Origin: Parus major
Taxonomy: Eukaryota; Chordata; Aves; Passeriformes; Paridae
Length of the DNA: 64,000 nt
Assembly: GCF_001522545.3 (NCBI RefSeq)
Contig: NC_031768.1
Span: 84,626,457 to 84,690,456 of the forward strand
Direction of reading: 5' to 3'
A model generated the notes under the pieces. That model searched no databases, was not told the DNA's origin, and saw only the letters and a list, made by a program, of their open reading frames with translations. Shown piece by piece: positions 48,301 through 60,842 of the stretch; within the stretch, counting starts at the first letter, position 1, and every line of letters starts with the position of its first letter. Both the position numbers and the translations under genes were made by a program.

Positions 48301-51300
48301 CCACAAAATGTTAACCACAAGCTTATAGTTCCCATCCCTGTTTTACCCTGCCATTGTGCTCATCTTCAGTCCCACTTTGAAATAAGATGTGTGTTCACAT
48401 AAGTGGAATAAGAAGTGTTGCTTCTCTGATCTCATGATCACAGCTGATCACAGGTGATAACAAAAAAAAACTTTGGGAGCTGAACTCAAAGGAGAGACCC
48501 AGAAATGAAATGTTGATAAAACCACATAGTCCTTCATCAAAACCATTGCCTTTTTGATTACCTAACTCATTGGTAAGATTCTTTGGTAAAATGTATGCAG
48601 TTGTGGGTGTGTGTTAAGGTGTTTGATGCTTTCTGTTAAACTCCAAGATTCTGGAGATGTAAAAGCTATGCAAAAATATGTCTCATATAAAAGTGACTTC
48701 TCCTACTCCTATCTGTAGAGAGAAATGACAGAATTTTATCCAAATGTGCCTTGAAGACTTAAATAAAGAGATTTAAGCACACAGAGGCTTTGATTTGAGC
48801 CTCCAGTTCCTAATTTTGGGTGAGGAAGTGACGGTATCTACTACCTCTTTACAGTAAGTTACTAGCATTATAACTTAATTCTCCAAAATCACCAAAGTCT
48901 TTATTGAGTAGCCTTACAGAAAGCCAGAAAAATTGTGAGGGAAGGAAGGAGAGGAAACCGCAGCACCTGCAACAAGTATTGTCTCACAGTTATCTTGATC
49001 TAATATAAAAATCTGCATTTCAGTTTCTGGCTCATCAAATTTCTTATTGTTGCATCAGCCTATATGTCTTGGTAATAAGGTGTCTGGGGAAAATTGCAGT
49101 CTCTTACATTTGTGTGTGCTATAAAATTCTTCTGTGCAATTTTGACTCCCTTGGTGGCAGAGAGAATGAGTAAAAGGGCTGTACCATATTCACAGCAATC
49201 AGCAGGAGTCTCATCCACTATCAGAAGACTCTGAAATACTGAGGCTGGAAGTACTTTTCCAGGCCTGCTTTAATTCCTTTGCATATGTTCTTAAACCAGA
49301 TTTTAAAGAGTATGAATAAAATTAAACTGACATTTTATCTAGATCTGTAACCTCCAGTGTCAGACTTGTCTCTTGCTGTTTCTGTGAGCCCAGACAACAA
49401 TATTGAACTTAACTTGCAGTGTGTCTGGGAGAGCTAACTTTTGTATTCTTCCTGTTTGGTTTCTTTCCTCTGCCTCCATTCCTTGATCATATCTATTAAA
49501 GCATTGTTTGTTGGTTTTCCTTTTGCCTTTCTACAGAAACCTTGTCCATCTCCTGCCTATCTTTACTTTCTCCAGCCACTCCTAAGACTGTTGAGAAACA
49601 GATTGCTCAAAGTTCTGTGATCCTGAAGATACTGGGCAAGCACAGATGAGCAGCAGGGAAGTAAAACATTTTGTCCTCCACCCCAGTAAGAAGCATCTTC
49701 TTTGGGGCTTGGGAGGAGGATGAAGACTGGATAGGGGAAGAAATCCATTGTTTTCCTCTATCAAGCAGATAGTTTTGGTGATGAGATACTTGGAAATATT
49801 TAAATCTGTAGATTTAATTAGGCTGAGGAGGTAAGGGTAGGGCTGGGAATGACGAAAGAAGGACTGGATTCAAGAGGAGAAAGCAAACAACTCAAGATTC
49901 CTTCAGGGCTCTCCTGCAAGACAGAAAATATGCAACAGTGTATTCCTCTGTGTAGGCTGTCTTTAAATGGAGGCAGACGGTCACAGGCGGTGTTTGGATT
50001 CCAGGTTGAATAAAGGCACATCCTTCCGTTAGAGGAGGCAAAACAGTGGTACTTGTTAGAATTCAAAATCCATCTCTAAATGCCTCAGTGACTTGTCATC
50101 AAGTGACTCACTGCACTGTCATAGTAGGGCTTCTGGCTTTCACATCAAAGTTATACTTGCTGAAACAGTGTCCTGCCAGCTCATATTAATAGTCCCCCCT
50201 CCCAAGCTTGTTTCCAATTTACTCATGGTGAAGAGGGGATTTGGAGGTGTCAGGGCAGAAGAAGGCTGCAAGGGCAGATCAGAAATCTCACTACTTTGTA
50301 GACTTCAGAATGACAGCTTTTCATTTGTTCTGTGTGCCTCTGAAACAAGTCCTTGAGTTGCAAAAGAAAAACATTCAGAAGTGATGAGCTGTAAAAAATT
50401 GTAAGAATTTACTCATTTACTTTGTCCAACCAAAATGTCTTTTCTTGCAAGCAAAGGCTTCTTTTGAAGTTCATTTACTACTTTAGAAAAATGCTAATGT
50501 TGAAATTCTCTCGTCTTGATTTCCTTTATCTCCTGCAGTTTATTAGATGATCATCAGGATAATTTTTTTTCTCTTTAATTTACATAATCAATTTTATTCT
50601 AGATGACCTTTGTGTCTTTTTTAAGAGCCAGTTCTTTCTAACACTAGGTACATCCTGCAGGAGCTCTTCCTGCCTTCTGATTCAATACTTATTCATCCTG
50701 GGACCTAGTCCAAATGCCACCAACAGTGCTTGTGTGGGTTTTTTTTGTTTGTTTCAAAAACATTTCATCACATGATGACAGATGGCAACATTAAATGTGT
50801 AAATGTGCAGTTTAGGATGTAATGGTCATGAATATGAAAAGAATCTCACCTGAGCAGCAAGTGGCTTTCTGCTTTTTACATCATACCTACTTTAAATTTA
50901 GTGTTACAGTGTATGCTTTGTGTTTCTGATGATGTTGCTTTTTGAATCCCACCCTGTTATTTTGGCTCAATATCGAGGAGCAGTGACTTCAACAAGGTGA
51001 TCTCATCCAATGTGTGGTGTGGCTGCATTTGTTTTTGAAGGCTTGAAATCCTGTTCCATTTGCAGTTCCTGTAGCTGTAGGTAAATCATCTGAAATCCAA
51101 GATGATGAGCATGCCTGATCTCTGTGCTCTGAATCTCCTTTCTCATGAATTCGTGTGCTTCCCTTCTGTCATGGGGCTCTTGTGAGCGTTGTTTTTCTTT
51201 TCTCCGGGGTGTGAATGGGGTGAGCAGGGAAAGGGTTCTCTATAAGGCATAACTTGTGCTAGTTTCAGCATTAAAAACCCTTTCTGTGAGGGCTCAAATT

Positions 51301-52041
51301 CCTAATGAATTAATTACAAATTTTGGAGGAGAGTGTGGTTGACTTAAGATTCTTCTTGACTAGCATATGAGAAGCTTGTGTTTTGCTTTTTTTCTTAAAA
51401 CCAGCTTGCAATCCCTTCCTCCCCCAGACTATAAAGCAAGGATGTGGCCATTGGCAGTTGTTTTCCTTTTGATGTGGTCAACTCAAAATTAACATTAAAA
51501 GTATAATTCTGAACTTGCATTTTCTTGGAGACTGAGTGCATGATGAAAGGATGGGAGGGATCTCTCTCCACCTGCTGGGAGTGTGCTCTTCACTTGAGTT
51601 TCGTAGGAACTGAGATCGGAGGATGAAGCTTGACAAAGCTGAGCTCATCATGGCACACAGCCATCCAAAGGCAAGGGTGCTTTTCCTTTTCAGCACTTGG
51701 CTGTGAGCTGACCTGGCAGGAAACTTTGCAAAGCAGTATTTAGTGACTGTAGCTATGGTGTAGTATTAAAGATCAGGGAGCTGCCTGCAGGTCTGAGAGC
51801 TGGCAGTAAGGTCTGGAAGACATGTGATGAGATCTAGTGGCTCCTCAGAACTGACACTCAAGTAAGTGCCTTTTTATTCTGTCATTGTGGTACCTGCTGT
51901 ACACAGCTTTTTAGTTTGCTTATTTTGTTCATATTTCCCTCTGTCCCCAAGCTCTCTGGACCTCAGAGAGCACCTGCTCAGTCAGCTCCTGCAGGACCTG
52001 CTTATGCTGCAGATCTGAAAGTCCTTAGTGCAGAATGGATT
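42371..52041. other. Probable intron 1 of the island gene; no coding exon seen
   Basis: Almost 10 kb of moderately AT-rich DNA. The many short open frames (for example 42892-43329 with 145 codons, rich in Leu, Cys and Trp) show no known domain and no flanking splice signals in phase. A short CR1-like piece lies at 42408-42470. I found no other repeat or RNA gene that I could support. Confidence 0.5.
42408..42470 (-). mobile_element. Possible short CR1 3'-end remnant
   Basis: 'TTGGAGGGAACGTCAGGTGG', 'TCTCTAATCCAGCCTCCTTC' and AAAGCAGGG follow the minus-strand CR1 3' end (consensus type: ggaagggacctcaggaggtc ... agtccaacctcctgctcaaagcaggg). Only about 60 bases can be matched. Confidence 0.5.
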
Positions 52042-52510
52042 TTACAGAATCATATAATTGATTGGTTTGGAATGACCTTAAAGATCATCTCATTTCTCAT
52101 TCCTGCCATGGACAAGGAACCTTTTACTAGAGCAGGTTACTCAAGACCCCATCCAGCCTGGTCTTGAACACTTCCAGGGATGGGGCTGTGGATACAGCTG
52201 TGGATACAGCTTCTCTGGGCAACCTCTGCCAGGGCCTCACCACTCTTATTGTAAAGAATTGCTTCCTAATATCAAACCTAAATCTACCCTCCTTCATCTT
52301 AATACCATCCCCATCAGGGGGAAAAAACATCAGGGTGGTGGGCCCTTGCCCTGTCACTCTATGCACTTGTCAAAAGTCCCTCTCTAACCTTCTTTACCTA
52401 CTGGAAGGGGCTTTAAGGTGTCCCTGGAGCCTTCTCTTCTCCAGGCTGAACTGCCCCAGCTTTCTCAGCCTTTTGATTTTGACTGTTCTCTAGCTGGTTC
52501 TCTGTGGTTA
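52042..52510 (-). mobile_element. CR1 LINE 3' fragment
   Basis: A minus-strand CR1 of about 470 bases with 3' end at 52042 (ACAGAATCATATAATTG). The decayed ORF still reads 'GRFRFDIRKQFFTIRVVRPW' then QRLPREAV...SLEVFKTRLD. A 12-base unit (CTGTGGATACAG) is duplicated in tandem at 52186-52197 and 52198-52209, inserting the residues STAV in the otherwise conserved block after REAV. It is 5'-truncated near 52510. Confidence 0.95.
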
Positions 52511-53352
52511 ATAAATGTCTTTGTGAGAAAGACCCTGACAAAAAACCACAACTGGATCATGTATTTCTCCCCATCCTGTTCTGTTGCTCTGAATTCTGCT
52601 TTGATTCCATAATGAGGAATAATTCTTGTAAGCTCTGTCATGCTGTAGGGACTTCCGTACTTTGCCTAGTGGGTTCATTTGTTAGTGTAGCAGAGCACTT
52701 TTGGGATTTTCCCATCACCTATCTGGATAATGCCTTGTGTCGTGTAAGTGTTATATGTATTCTTGAGAAGTCTTTCAGAATTGAAAGAATGATTATAAGC
52801 TGGGCCCAAACTTCTGGTGTTCAGCTTGAACTATATTTTTACTCCGAGACAGAATTAAGTTGCTAATGCTGCAGCCAGTCTCACAAAATTAAATAATCCT
52901 ACTGTTCTGCTGTTCCCCTGCTACCTTGCAGTCCTCCACTTCATAGCCAAAGTGCTATAGTGTAGGAGTTGTACAAATGTTTGATGGCTTTTTCATGGAG
53001 GTTCTGTGATTCCTTGTCACCTTCCACCTAAACACTGCCAGTAAAGGCTCGCAGTGAGCATAAAATGCAACTGTGCTGGAGAAATAATATGCTTAGTTCT
53101 GTCATATAGGTGTAAAGGGCAAACAGAGAAGCAGCAGGCACAGGAGAAGTAGGAGAACACATTTCTGATACAGCATGATGCCATTTTATCTCTGAATACC
53201 CTGCAATATGTACAGAAAGACTTCAGCAACATCTGTGCCTCAGAATTCATAGCCAAGATGAAAACAAAGCTTTCATCTGGCAGGAACAGTGCAGCAGGTA
53301 TTTGGTAAGATCTGCCTGGCATGAAAGAGCAAAAACTAAAAGTTGTGAAGGG

Positions 53353-53441
53353 TTTTTTCTTTCTTTTTTTCCCTCCCTTTTTCTCATCTTTCATCATCCT
53401 TCTTTTTCTTTTTCTTTTCCTTTTCCTTTTTTTTTCTTCTT
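53353..53441. repeat. Polypyrimidine tract
   Basis: Almost 90 bases of nearly pure C/T, with the last 45 (53397-53441) entirely pyrimidine and made of CTTTTT and CTTTTC units. The imperfect mirror symmetry would permit triplex (H-DNA) formation. Open frames here are composition artefacts. Confidence 0.9.
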
Positions 53442-54744
53442 GCTAACCAGGAGGCATAACTCTCTCAGTAGCCTGTGTGTTTCAGTGGGAACATTCAGGG
53501 ACTGTCTTAGAAGCACTTGAGAGCCTAACCTTGAGAACAAAAGTAGTGTTTCATGTGGTTACGTACTAAAAGATGTGGGTAGGCATCTAGTGGGAATCCA
53601 GAAAGCGCGTGGGCGCTTGATTCCCTCGGAAACTGTTGGGATTTGGCACCTAAGCTGGTAAAGTATTTTAAAAAACTCTTAAATATCTTTCTGAAAATTG
53701 GGTCTGATGTTGCTAATCAGTGTGAAGGGTGGGGGGATTTTTTTATTGTGATGTAATGGTGCCTTTGATCTTTGTTACTTTCTAGTAGATAAACAGAAGG
53801 AAGTTGAAGGAAAGCAACAGAAGTGACTTTGGGGTTGGAGGGATTGACGCAAGAAGAAGATAAAAGCTATATACTTGTGTAGTTTTTATAAAAGGAGTAG
53901 GAGAGCAGGACTGCTATACTGAAGGGTGTAAATGCCAAGGAATGGAGGGTGTGGAAGAAGGAGACTGAGTCTCTACTCTGCAAGTGCTTGTGCAGGCAGG
54001 TAGTTTCACACACAGCCTCATCCAAAAGGAGAATTTTCATAGAACCTTGTGAGTGTTAGAGGGATGTGCTTGTGAGGAACAGAAATACTTTGTGGCAGCA
54101 AGGAACGTGCCCACTTTAGTACTTCAGTCAGGGGAAACCACTAAAATCTGCAGTTGTTTGCACCTCAGATTGGTTGGCATCTATAAATGTCATCACATCA
54201 CACAGAAGCTGCTGTCCATTTGTGCTGGCCTTCCCAGACAGGAGGAGCTTTAGGAAGCTCTGCTTTAGGCCTCAATAGCTCGTGTCCCAAACTTGGATTG
54301 TTAGTGCTTAGATCTCCACCCTGCCTTACAGCTGGCTGCCATGGTGACAGTTTAATCTCACTGATCTCTAGAGGTATCTGAAACTTTCACCAGGAGGGAA
54401 AAGCAGGGTGACAGCTGCGCCAGAGCACATGTTGGTGGGAGGGGGACACCAGGTAAGTGTCTGTCTTGGGACTGCTCTTCTGAGATCTTAGGACATCACT
54501 TATTATATCCACTAGGTCATAAATATTATATGTGTGAGGATATAATCCAGTAAGATTTGCTTATTTTGGGGAGTGCTTGATGTCAAAGGTGTTAAAATGC
54601 TACCTGAAGATGATAAAACATCAGCGGAGAATATCGAGTCTTAACTGCTGGAGGTGTTGGGGATGTTCCTGTGTCAAGTGCACTTTTTGTAGCCAATAGA
54701 TTGATAAACAAATTTGAGATAATTACTAAAGGAAAAAATAGACC

Positions 54745-55660
54745 AAATAGATAAATGTTAATAAGTCACCAGAGCTGGATGGCATTCAAGAGTCCTGAGG
54801 AGCTTGAATGTGAAATTGCAGAACTGCTGGCCAAGCTGTATAATTTATCACTACAGACGGCTGCTGTGCCAGAGGACTGGGGAGCTGCCAGTGTGATTCC
54901 CAACTCTAAAAAGGGCTCTAGAGGGGATCCTGGGAACAACACAACAAAAAGTCATGCTACCAGCAATGGAAAGGGTCTCTGAATACGCAGAGAAGTGTTA
55001 ACTGTTGGGAAAGTCAGTGTGGCTTCTGAAAATGAAAATCCTGCTGCCCAATCCCATGAAGTTCTGTGGGGTGTCAATAAGGAAGGGTTAAAGATGTTTG
55101 GATTTTCAGAAAACTTCTGTCGACACCTTTAGCTCCTGTAAGTTTTGAGGAAAGGCATTTTTATGATTTGAAAGCCACATGGATATAATAGGAAGTAAAA
55201 AATTTGGGACATTTTCGCATCTTATGACAGAGAGGGAAACATCAGTGCAGCAGCAACCAAAAAGGCCACCATCCTCATTGGGAAAGTGATGAACGAAACC
55301 ATTTAGCTTTGGTATAAATGCTCAATGCACCCATATCTTGTGGGTGATGTGCAGTTCTGGTCTCCATATCTCTTGCAGAGCACGATGGCATTACAGAAAG
55401 GGCAAGGAAATGGGCTACCTTCCAAGAAGAAGCTTAAATAGTTCAGACTGTTCCATATGGGAAGTAGGGAAGGAACACAGGTTTAAATCACAAAGTCAGC
55501 AGGTAAAGCTAATATCAACCATCAGCTCTCATGCTTTTACAGCCAAGGAACTTGATTAACATGATGGGCTTTGAGTTTAAAATAGGTGGAAGATCATACT
55601 AGTGCAGTGGAGTGACTGTAGCCTCAGAACAGGTAGAATTTGGTGACAGGCTTTCAGGCA
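54745..55660 (+). mobile_element. Old CR1 LINE internal fragment, plus strand
   Basis: A heavily decayed reverse-transcriptase region. At 54765-54945 the peptide AAVPEDWGAASVIPNSKKGSRGDPGN corresponds to the CR1 block usually like VPEDWKKANVTPIFKKGKKEDPGN. At 55225-55400 the sequence encodes AAATKKATILIGKVMNE, then GDVQFWSPYL, matching the later [20 protein letters not shown] region. The intervening part is full of stops and indels. No intact 3' end is visible, so the right limit is approximate. Confidence 0.75.
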
Positions 55661-55969
55661 CTCACCCGTGCAGGGAAAATCCCACTTGCACTTTGCAATA
55701 CTCTTGCCTTTGCAAAAATCTCTGCATGACCCTTACTTTCCCCAGGGCTCTCCTCTGCAGTTTTTCATAGGAAGCAATTATCCAGGTGGCTGGCAAGTGT
55801 TCAACACTCCCTTGTGTGCACAATGAGATTTTTTTTTTTTTAAATTATAAGTGACTTATTCCTTCCTCATAGAAATAATTTTTTTCTAATGCTGCTTTCA
55901 GCAGGGTGTGCATGTGAACTTTATTTTAATTAAGGGTGAGGAATCTGTTCTACATAACTATATCCCAGA

Positions 55970-56420
55970 TTCTCATGAGAGAGTGAAAACAGCCCTGAGG
56001 GATTGATGAAAAAGCCAGTGAAATCCCTCACCAATGGGTTGCCTCACCAATGGGGAGGCCTGATTCCAATCCCTTAGGTTTTCTGTACCTGTGGGACTTG
56101 CTCCAAGCTGGTTGACAGCCAGAGGAATTGAACCAGTGCAGCAGCAGTGCCTCCACTGCCTCCTCATAGCTTTTATTTTGGGCCACTAATTTGTGGTTCT
56201 GGGCAGATACTGGGGTAGTTGTTGCAGCTCTGCCTGCAGTTGTTGTCCCTGTGATGGGAATGGCCAAATGGGATGTGAATCTGCTTCCAGCCCTTTCAGC
56301 CATGTCCTGTTGCTGGCACGGACAAACTCTGCCACTGTTGCCGTTTTCAGGGTATTGTATTCCAGCACTTGGTGTACCCATCTCCATGGGACAGGGGTAC
56401 CTGTTGTGATCAAAATGTGA
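55970..56420 (-). other. Unclassified segment open in several frames
   Basis: Minus-strand frames 56028-56387 (119 codons), 56186-56413 and 55973-56167 overlap, and plus-strand frames 56191-56420 are open too. The longest minus frame is rich in Thr, Ala and Gln and contains QNHKLVAQNKSYEEAVEALL. The moderately higher GC and long openness suggest a former coding sequence, perhaps an endogenous-retrovirus-like or other repeat, but I do not recognise a family. It is not a supported gene. Confidence 0.25.
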
Positions 56421-57659
56421 TCCCCACCAGCCAGCTGTGCTGCTAATTTAATAGCATTTCTAATGGGATTGGGTCAAGATGGTTGTCTGAATCTGAGAAA
56501 GAAAACAAATGGTGCTGGAAGTCACAAACAAATGCTGTTGGCTAAAATTTGTTCTGAGTTGTAAGACCTGAAAGGGACAGGGAGCAGATACGTAAAATGT
56601 TTCTGTACCATTAAGGAGGGAAAAATCCAGGGGGTGTGTGTGGCCTTTTGTTTATTTCTTTTCCTGTTAAGAGAAAAGAAGTGATAAAGGTGTTATATCT
56701 CAGCTGTTGCTGGAACTGTACTGGCAGTGGGGCATACAAATAAAAGACTATCTCTTTCACTGTGCACAAAAAGAAATATGAAAAACAAACCACAAACTCT
56801 GTAAAGAGGCTAATAAAGTTTGAGTCAAACCTGGCATGTTGTTAGTACCTGCTGCTTGTTTGTGGTGACCGAAGCAAGCATCCCTTTCAGAAAGTCTCTC
56901 ATACTGGAGATAGTTTTACTGTCCTGTTATCAGAACCTCAGTGTGGTTGAAGAAACTGAACTGCTGACTGCACAGCTGATACTTCAGCTTGATTTCTTCT
57001 GAATCTGGTGGTAGGTGGCAATTTTTTCTGATGCCAAAAGCCTAGAGAGGTTTGGCATGATGCCACTGCATGAGGACAGTGTTGGTTTTGTTCTATTTCT
57101 GTTTCTGCCCCAAGAGCTGTCTCTAGAGAGTGTCTAGAAATTTGGCTTCTCTTATCAGAATCTTACATGAATCAAAGGAGGGTTTTGATGCTCAGTTCTT
57201 AATGTTTAATTGAAGTGGCAGTTCATGCCATTGATCTGAAAAGTGTTTAGGAGTTAAAATTGATGGGAATTAACTGGTGATGTTAGGGCTTTGCAGCCCC
57301 AGGTGGTGTCTGCCACCAATCTCCTGGGGAAGGAGGAAACAAATGAGCAAGGAGGTGGGGCAAAGATAAGCGTGTGGGAATAGATGTCCTTCAGCTGTTC
57401 AGCAGAGCAACATTAAATGAATGCACTCTAGAGGGAAAGGAATGTGATGGTCATGTCACAGCTTGGATGTGCTTTGCTTTGGGGTGAGTTCATAGGTTGG
57501 AGCATGTGCTTCAAGTGGAGGTCAACAGATTCAGCCTGGTGTGAGGTGAGGGAAGTGGGGAGCAAGGTCAATGCCAGTCGTGTCGGTCTGAGGGGATGTG
57601 CTGAGGACTTTAAGCACTCAGAGTGCAGAAGCTGTAGAGAAATGTCTGATGGTGAAATG

Positions 57660-57960
57660 TTTTTCCAGAGAAAGAGGCCTGACCATTTCCTTCACTTGAA
57701 CACAAGGAAATGGCCTCAAGATATGCCAGGGAGGTTTTGATTAGATATTAGTTTTTGGTTTTTTTTCACAACAGGGTTGTAAATCATTGGAACAGACTGC
57801 TTAAGGAAGTGGTGGAGTCACCATCCCTAGAAGTGTTCAGAAAATGTGTAACTATGGCACTTGAGGACTTGGTTTAATGGAGAATATGGTGGTGGTGCTG
57901 GGCTGGTAGTTGGGCTTGATGATTTTTTTTCAACCTTAATGACTCTATGATTCTGTGGCA
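57660..57960 (+). mobile_element. CR1 3'-end fragment, plus strand
   Basis: 'GTTGTAAATCATTGGAACAG' then CTGCTTAAGGAAGTGGTGGAG, 'CATCCCTAGAAGTGTTCAG', and the 3' end 'CCTTAATGACTCTATGATTC' match the last 250-300 bases of CR1. It is 5'-truncated and diverged. Confidence 0.92.
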
Positions 57961-58552
57961 TGAGAATTCCATTCCTGGCATAGGTGGTTGGAACAAGAAC
58001 ACTATAAACTGTTCCAGGAGCAATGATCCAAATCTCTGCTTTATGCAACTTGTGCCCTATAGGGAGTAGGGTAAAGTGTTGTAATCTCTTGGTAGTTTAA
58101 AACAAGAACAAATCTGTGAGGCTCATTCAGGTGGAAAGGCAAAAGAGAGTGAGCAGTGCCAATGTCTCTGATTGGGAAAGTTGCACAGAAGATGGATAAG
58201 GATGGCAGAGCACTGCCAGTTCCTCCTGCTCTGAGCTGTTTCCATTCTGAGTGTGGTACCAGCCCCAGCAGCTTCTGCCTGGCAGCCTTTTCCAGCAGCA
58301 GGTCCCTGCTCCATGCCTTGCAAAATTAGCAGAGGGTTGGAGGGTTGCAGGTGCAGAACCAGAACAAGACAGAAGCCTGGAAGATGTGTTTCTTCTCTGC
58401 TGTAAACCTGTGTGACCTTTCTCAAATCACTCTAGCTTTCTCCTCAGTTTACAGAAGGGTAGTGGAGTTACTGTGGACTTTCAGGTATTCTGAAACATCA
58501 GAAGTTGTTTCACCCACAATAGTAACATTTTATCACTGAGTAGTGTTTTATG

Positions 58553-58613
58553 TATGAATGGTTTTCTGTGCAGTGCTTAAAATTTAGAAAAAAGTCCTGA
58601 AATTTTATGAGCC
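58553..58613. repeat. 61-bp dispersed perfect repeat, copy 1
   Basis: This block, which contains TTTCTGTGCAGTGCTTAAAA and ends TTTTATGAGCC, is repeated without any mismatch at 60774-60834, 2221 bases away in the same orientation. It is not CR1 sequence as far as I can tell, and the flanks differ at once on both sides. Confidence 0.95.
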
Positions 58614-59679
58614 TCTTATATAGGCAGAGCTGGCCAAGAGGGCGGGGGAAGGAGGAGTTGTATGCTTTTCTGGAGAAACGCTTGTGCATTTTCTCTTCCA
58701 AAATAATTTCAGGCTATTTATTTATATCAAACCTTCATTAATTCATTGTGCAGTGAAACAGCAGATAGAGGGTTCTTTTGGAAAGCTGTACAGATTAGAA
58801 GATGCTTCAATACATAAGCCATAAGCAAGGAAATAAGAACACCATAAGGAATAATATGAAGTGTGATGATTTCTGGGCCTGCTACACAGCTGCAAAGCAA
58901 TGGATGAAGTCAGATTTTGCCCACACAGTTCTCCTAAGCCTCAGTGCTTTGAGTTTTACTTTGCTTGCTTTGGCTTCTGAGCCAGCCGGTGTCTGGAGCT
59001 GAGGCACTCCGGTACTTTGCTTAGTGTCCCCAAAAGACCTGCAAACTTAGCCAAGCTTTTGGGCTTGAAAGAGATGAGCTGTGTAGCTTGAATTGCAACT
59101 GGGTGTCTCTAGTTCTGGGAGGCTGTAATGACTGTGACCTTTTGAAATCTTGTTCAAACTGTTTTTGTTGCACTCAGACAGGAATGTTATGTTCTTTGTT
59201 CTGTCTCCTAAAAGGCAAACTTTTCTCTATAGGCTGCTTGTGGCTTTTAGAGTTTGATATATATGGGTCAGGGGAGGAAGCAGGCATAGACTGTTGGAGG
59301 TTTTCAATCTGCTGAAAAAGTCTTTCTGAGTGCATGGAGGTGGGTTTTAAGATCCCAGCTGAATTTTTGCAAATAAACTTGGTCTTGATTAGGAAAAGAA
59401 ATAAGCCCCCAAATGTGGATTGCTTCCAATTTGTGTGCACACAAGCCAGTGGCCTGACTCTTCTCTGAGGCAGACCTGTGTGGTAAAGGGTTACATCTCT
59501 AATTCTGAACCCCTTCTCCTGGAAAGAAGCAAGCAACATCTCAGCAACCATTACTGAAATATCACTGTTTTTGAAGCAGAATAAAAATATGCATTCAGCA
59601 GTTAAAATTGAGATAAAAGTTTGCATTGCCTCTTGGAAGGGTTCTTCTTGATGCCTGTACACCTTTAGGTACATGTCTC

Positions 59680-60620
59680 CACAGAACCATAGTCTAGCTG
59701 AGGTGAGAAGGGAACTCCAGAGGTCATCTGGCCCAACCTGCTGTTATCAAGCAAGGCCACCCTCAGCCAGTTACCCAGGACTATGCCCAGACAGCATTTG
59801 AATATCTCCAAGGATGGAGACTCCATCACCTTTCTGGGCCAGCCTGTGTTAGTGCTTGGTCACTTTCACAGTGAGAAAGTGTTTCCTGATGTTTGGAGGG
59901 GCCCTCTGCCTTTCAGTTTGTGCCTGTGGCCTCTGGCACTGGGCATCACTGACAAGAGCCTGGTTCTGTCTGCTTTGCATCCTCTCTGCAGGTATTTATT
60001 GACAAGATCCCCCTGAGCCTGCTCTTCTCTTGGCTGAACACTCCCAGCTCTCTCGGCCTTTCATCATTGAAGAGATGCTCCCCTCAGCATCTCTGTGGCT
60101 CTTTGCTGGACTCTCTCTTGTACAGGAAAGCCCAGAACTGGACCCAGCACTCCAGGTGTGCCTTCACCAGTGCTGAGGAGAGGGGAAGGATCATCTGCCT
60201 CGAACCTGCTGGCAATTCTTGGACTAATGCAGCCCAGGATACCATTTGCCCTATTGGCTGCAAGGAGCCATTGCTAGCTCATGCTCAGCTTGGTGACAAC
60301 CAGGATCCCCAGGACTTTTTCTGCCAGTGTTTTCCATCTGGGTGACCCTCAGCACGTGTAGATGCCTGTGGTTGTTCCTCCCTGAGTGCAGAACTTCGTG
60401 TTTCTTCTTGTTGAACTTCATGAGGTTCCTGTGGGCCCATCTGTGTTTCCCTGGGTCTTCTGGAACATCAGGATTGACATTTGCTTTCCACCAGTCTGTG
60501 GGCCCTTCTGCCAGCTGACATGATTGATCAAAAATTTACTGAGCTTGGCCTCACAGTGGCATCCTCCAGCTCCCTTGGCGTTCCTGGATCCATCCTGTTG
60601 GGGCCTGCTTACTTATTTTG
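59680..60620 (-). mobile_element. CR1 LINE fragment, about 0.95 kb
   Basis: Minus-strand CR1-type sequence with its 3' end at about 59680 (CCACAGAACCATAGTCTAGC). It then has 'GAGGTCATCTGGCCCAACCT', 'GATGGAGACTCCATCACCTT', 'AGCCCAGAACTGGACCCAGC', 'CAGGATACCATTTGCCCTAT', 'TTGTTGAACTTCATGAGGTT' and finally sequence like TTACTGAGCTTGGCC. The order is that of the reverse-transcriptase tail of a CR1 subfamily different from the other copies. The reading frame is destroyed by stops and indels. Confidence 0.9.
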
Positions 60621-60773
60621 AGTCTCTATCTGTAGATGTGAACAGAAACTTCTAGAGAAGGGCTAAGGCTTGGGAATCCAGCTGCTCTTTGGTCCTCCTT
60701 TCTTCTCTCCCTTTCTCCATTGCGGGCTGATTTCAGCCCTCAGCTACTGCTAGAAGCTCTTTGCTTGCATGTA

Positions 60774-60834
60774 TATGAATGGTTTTCTGTGCAGTGCTTA
60801 AAATTTAGAAAAAAGTCCTGAAATTTTATGAGCC
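60774..60834. repeat. 61-bp dispersed perfect repeat, copy 2
   Basis: Identical to 58553-58613. This copy lies between a CR1 fragment (ending about 60620) and a 24-bp tandem repeat that starts nine bases later. Confidence 0.95.
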
Positions 60835-60842
60835 GACTTTAG

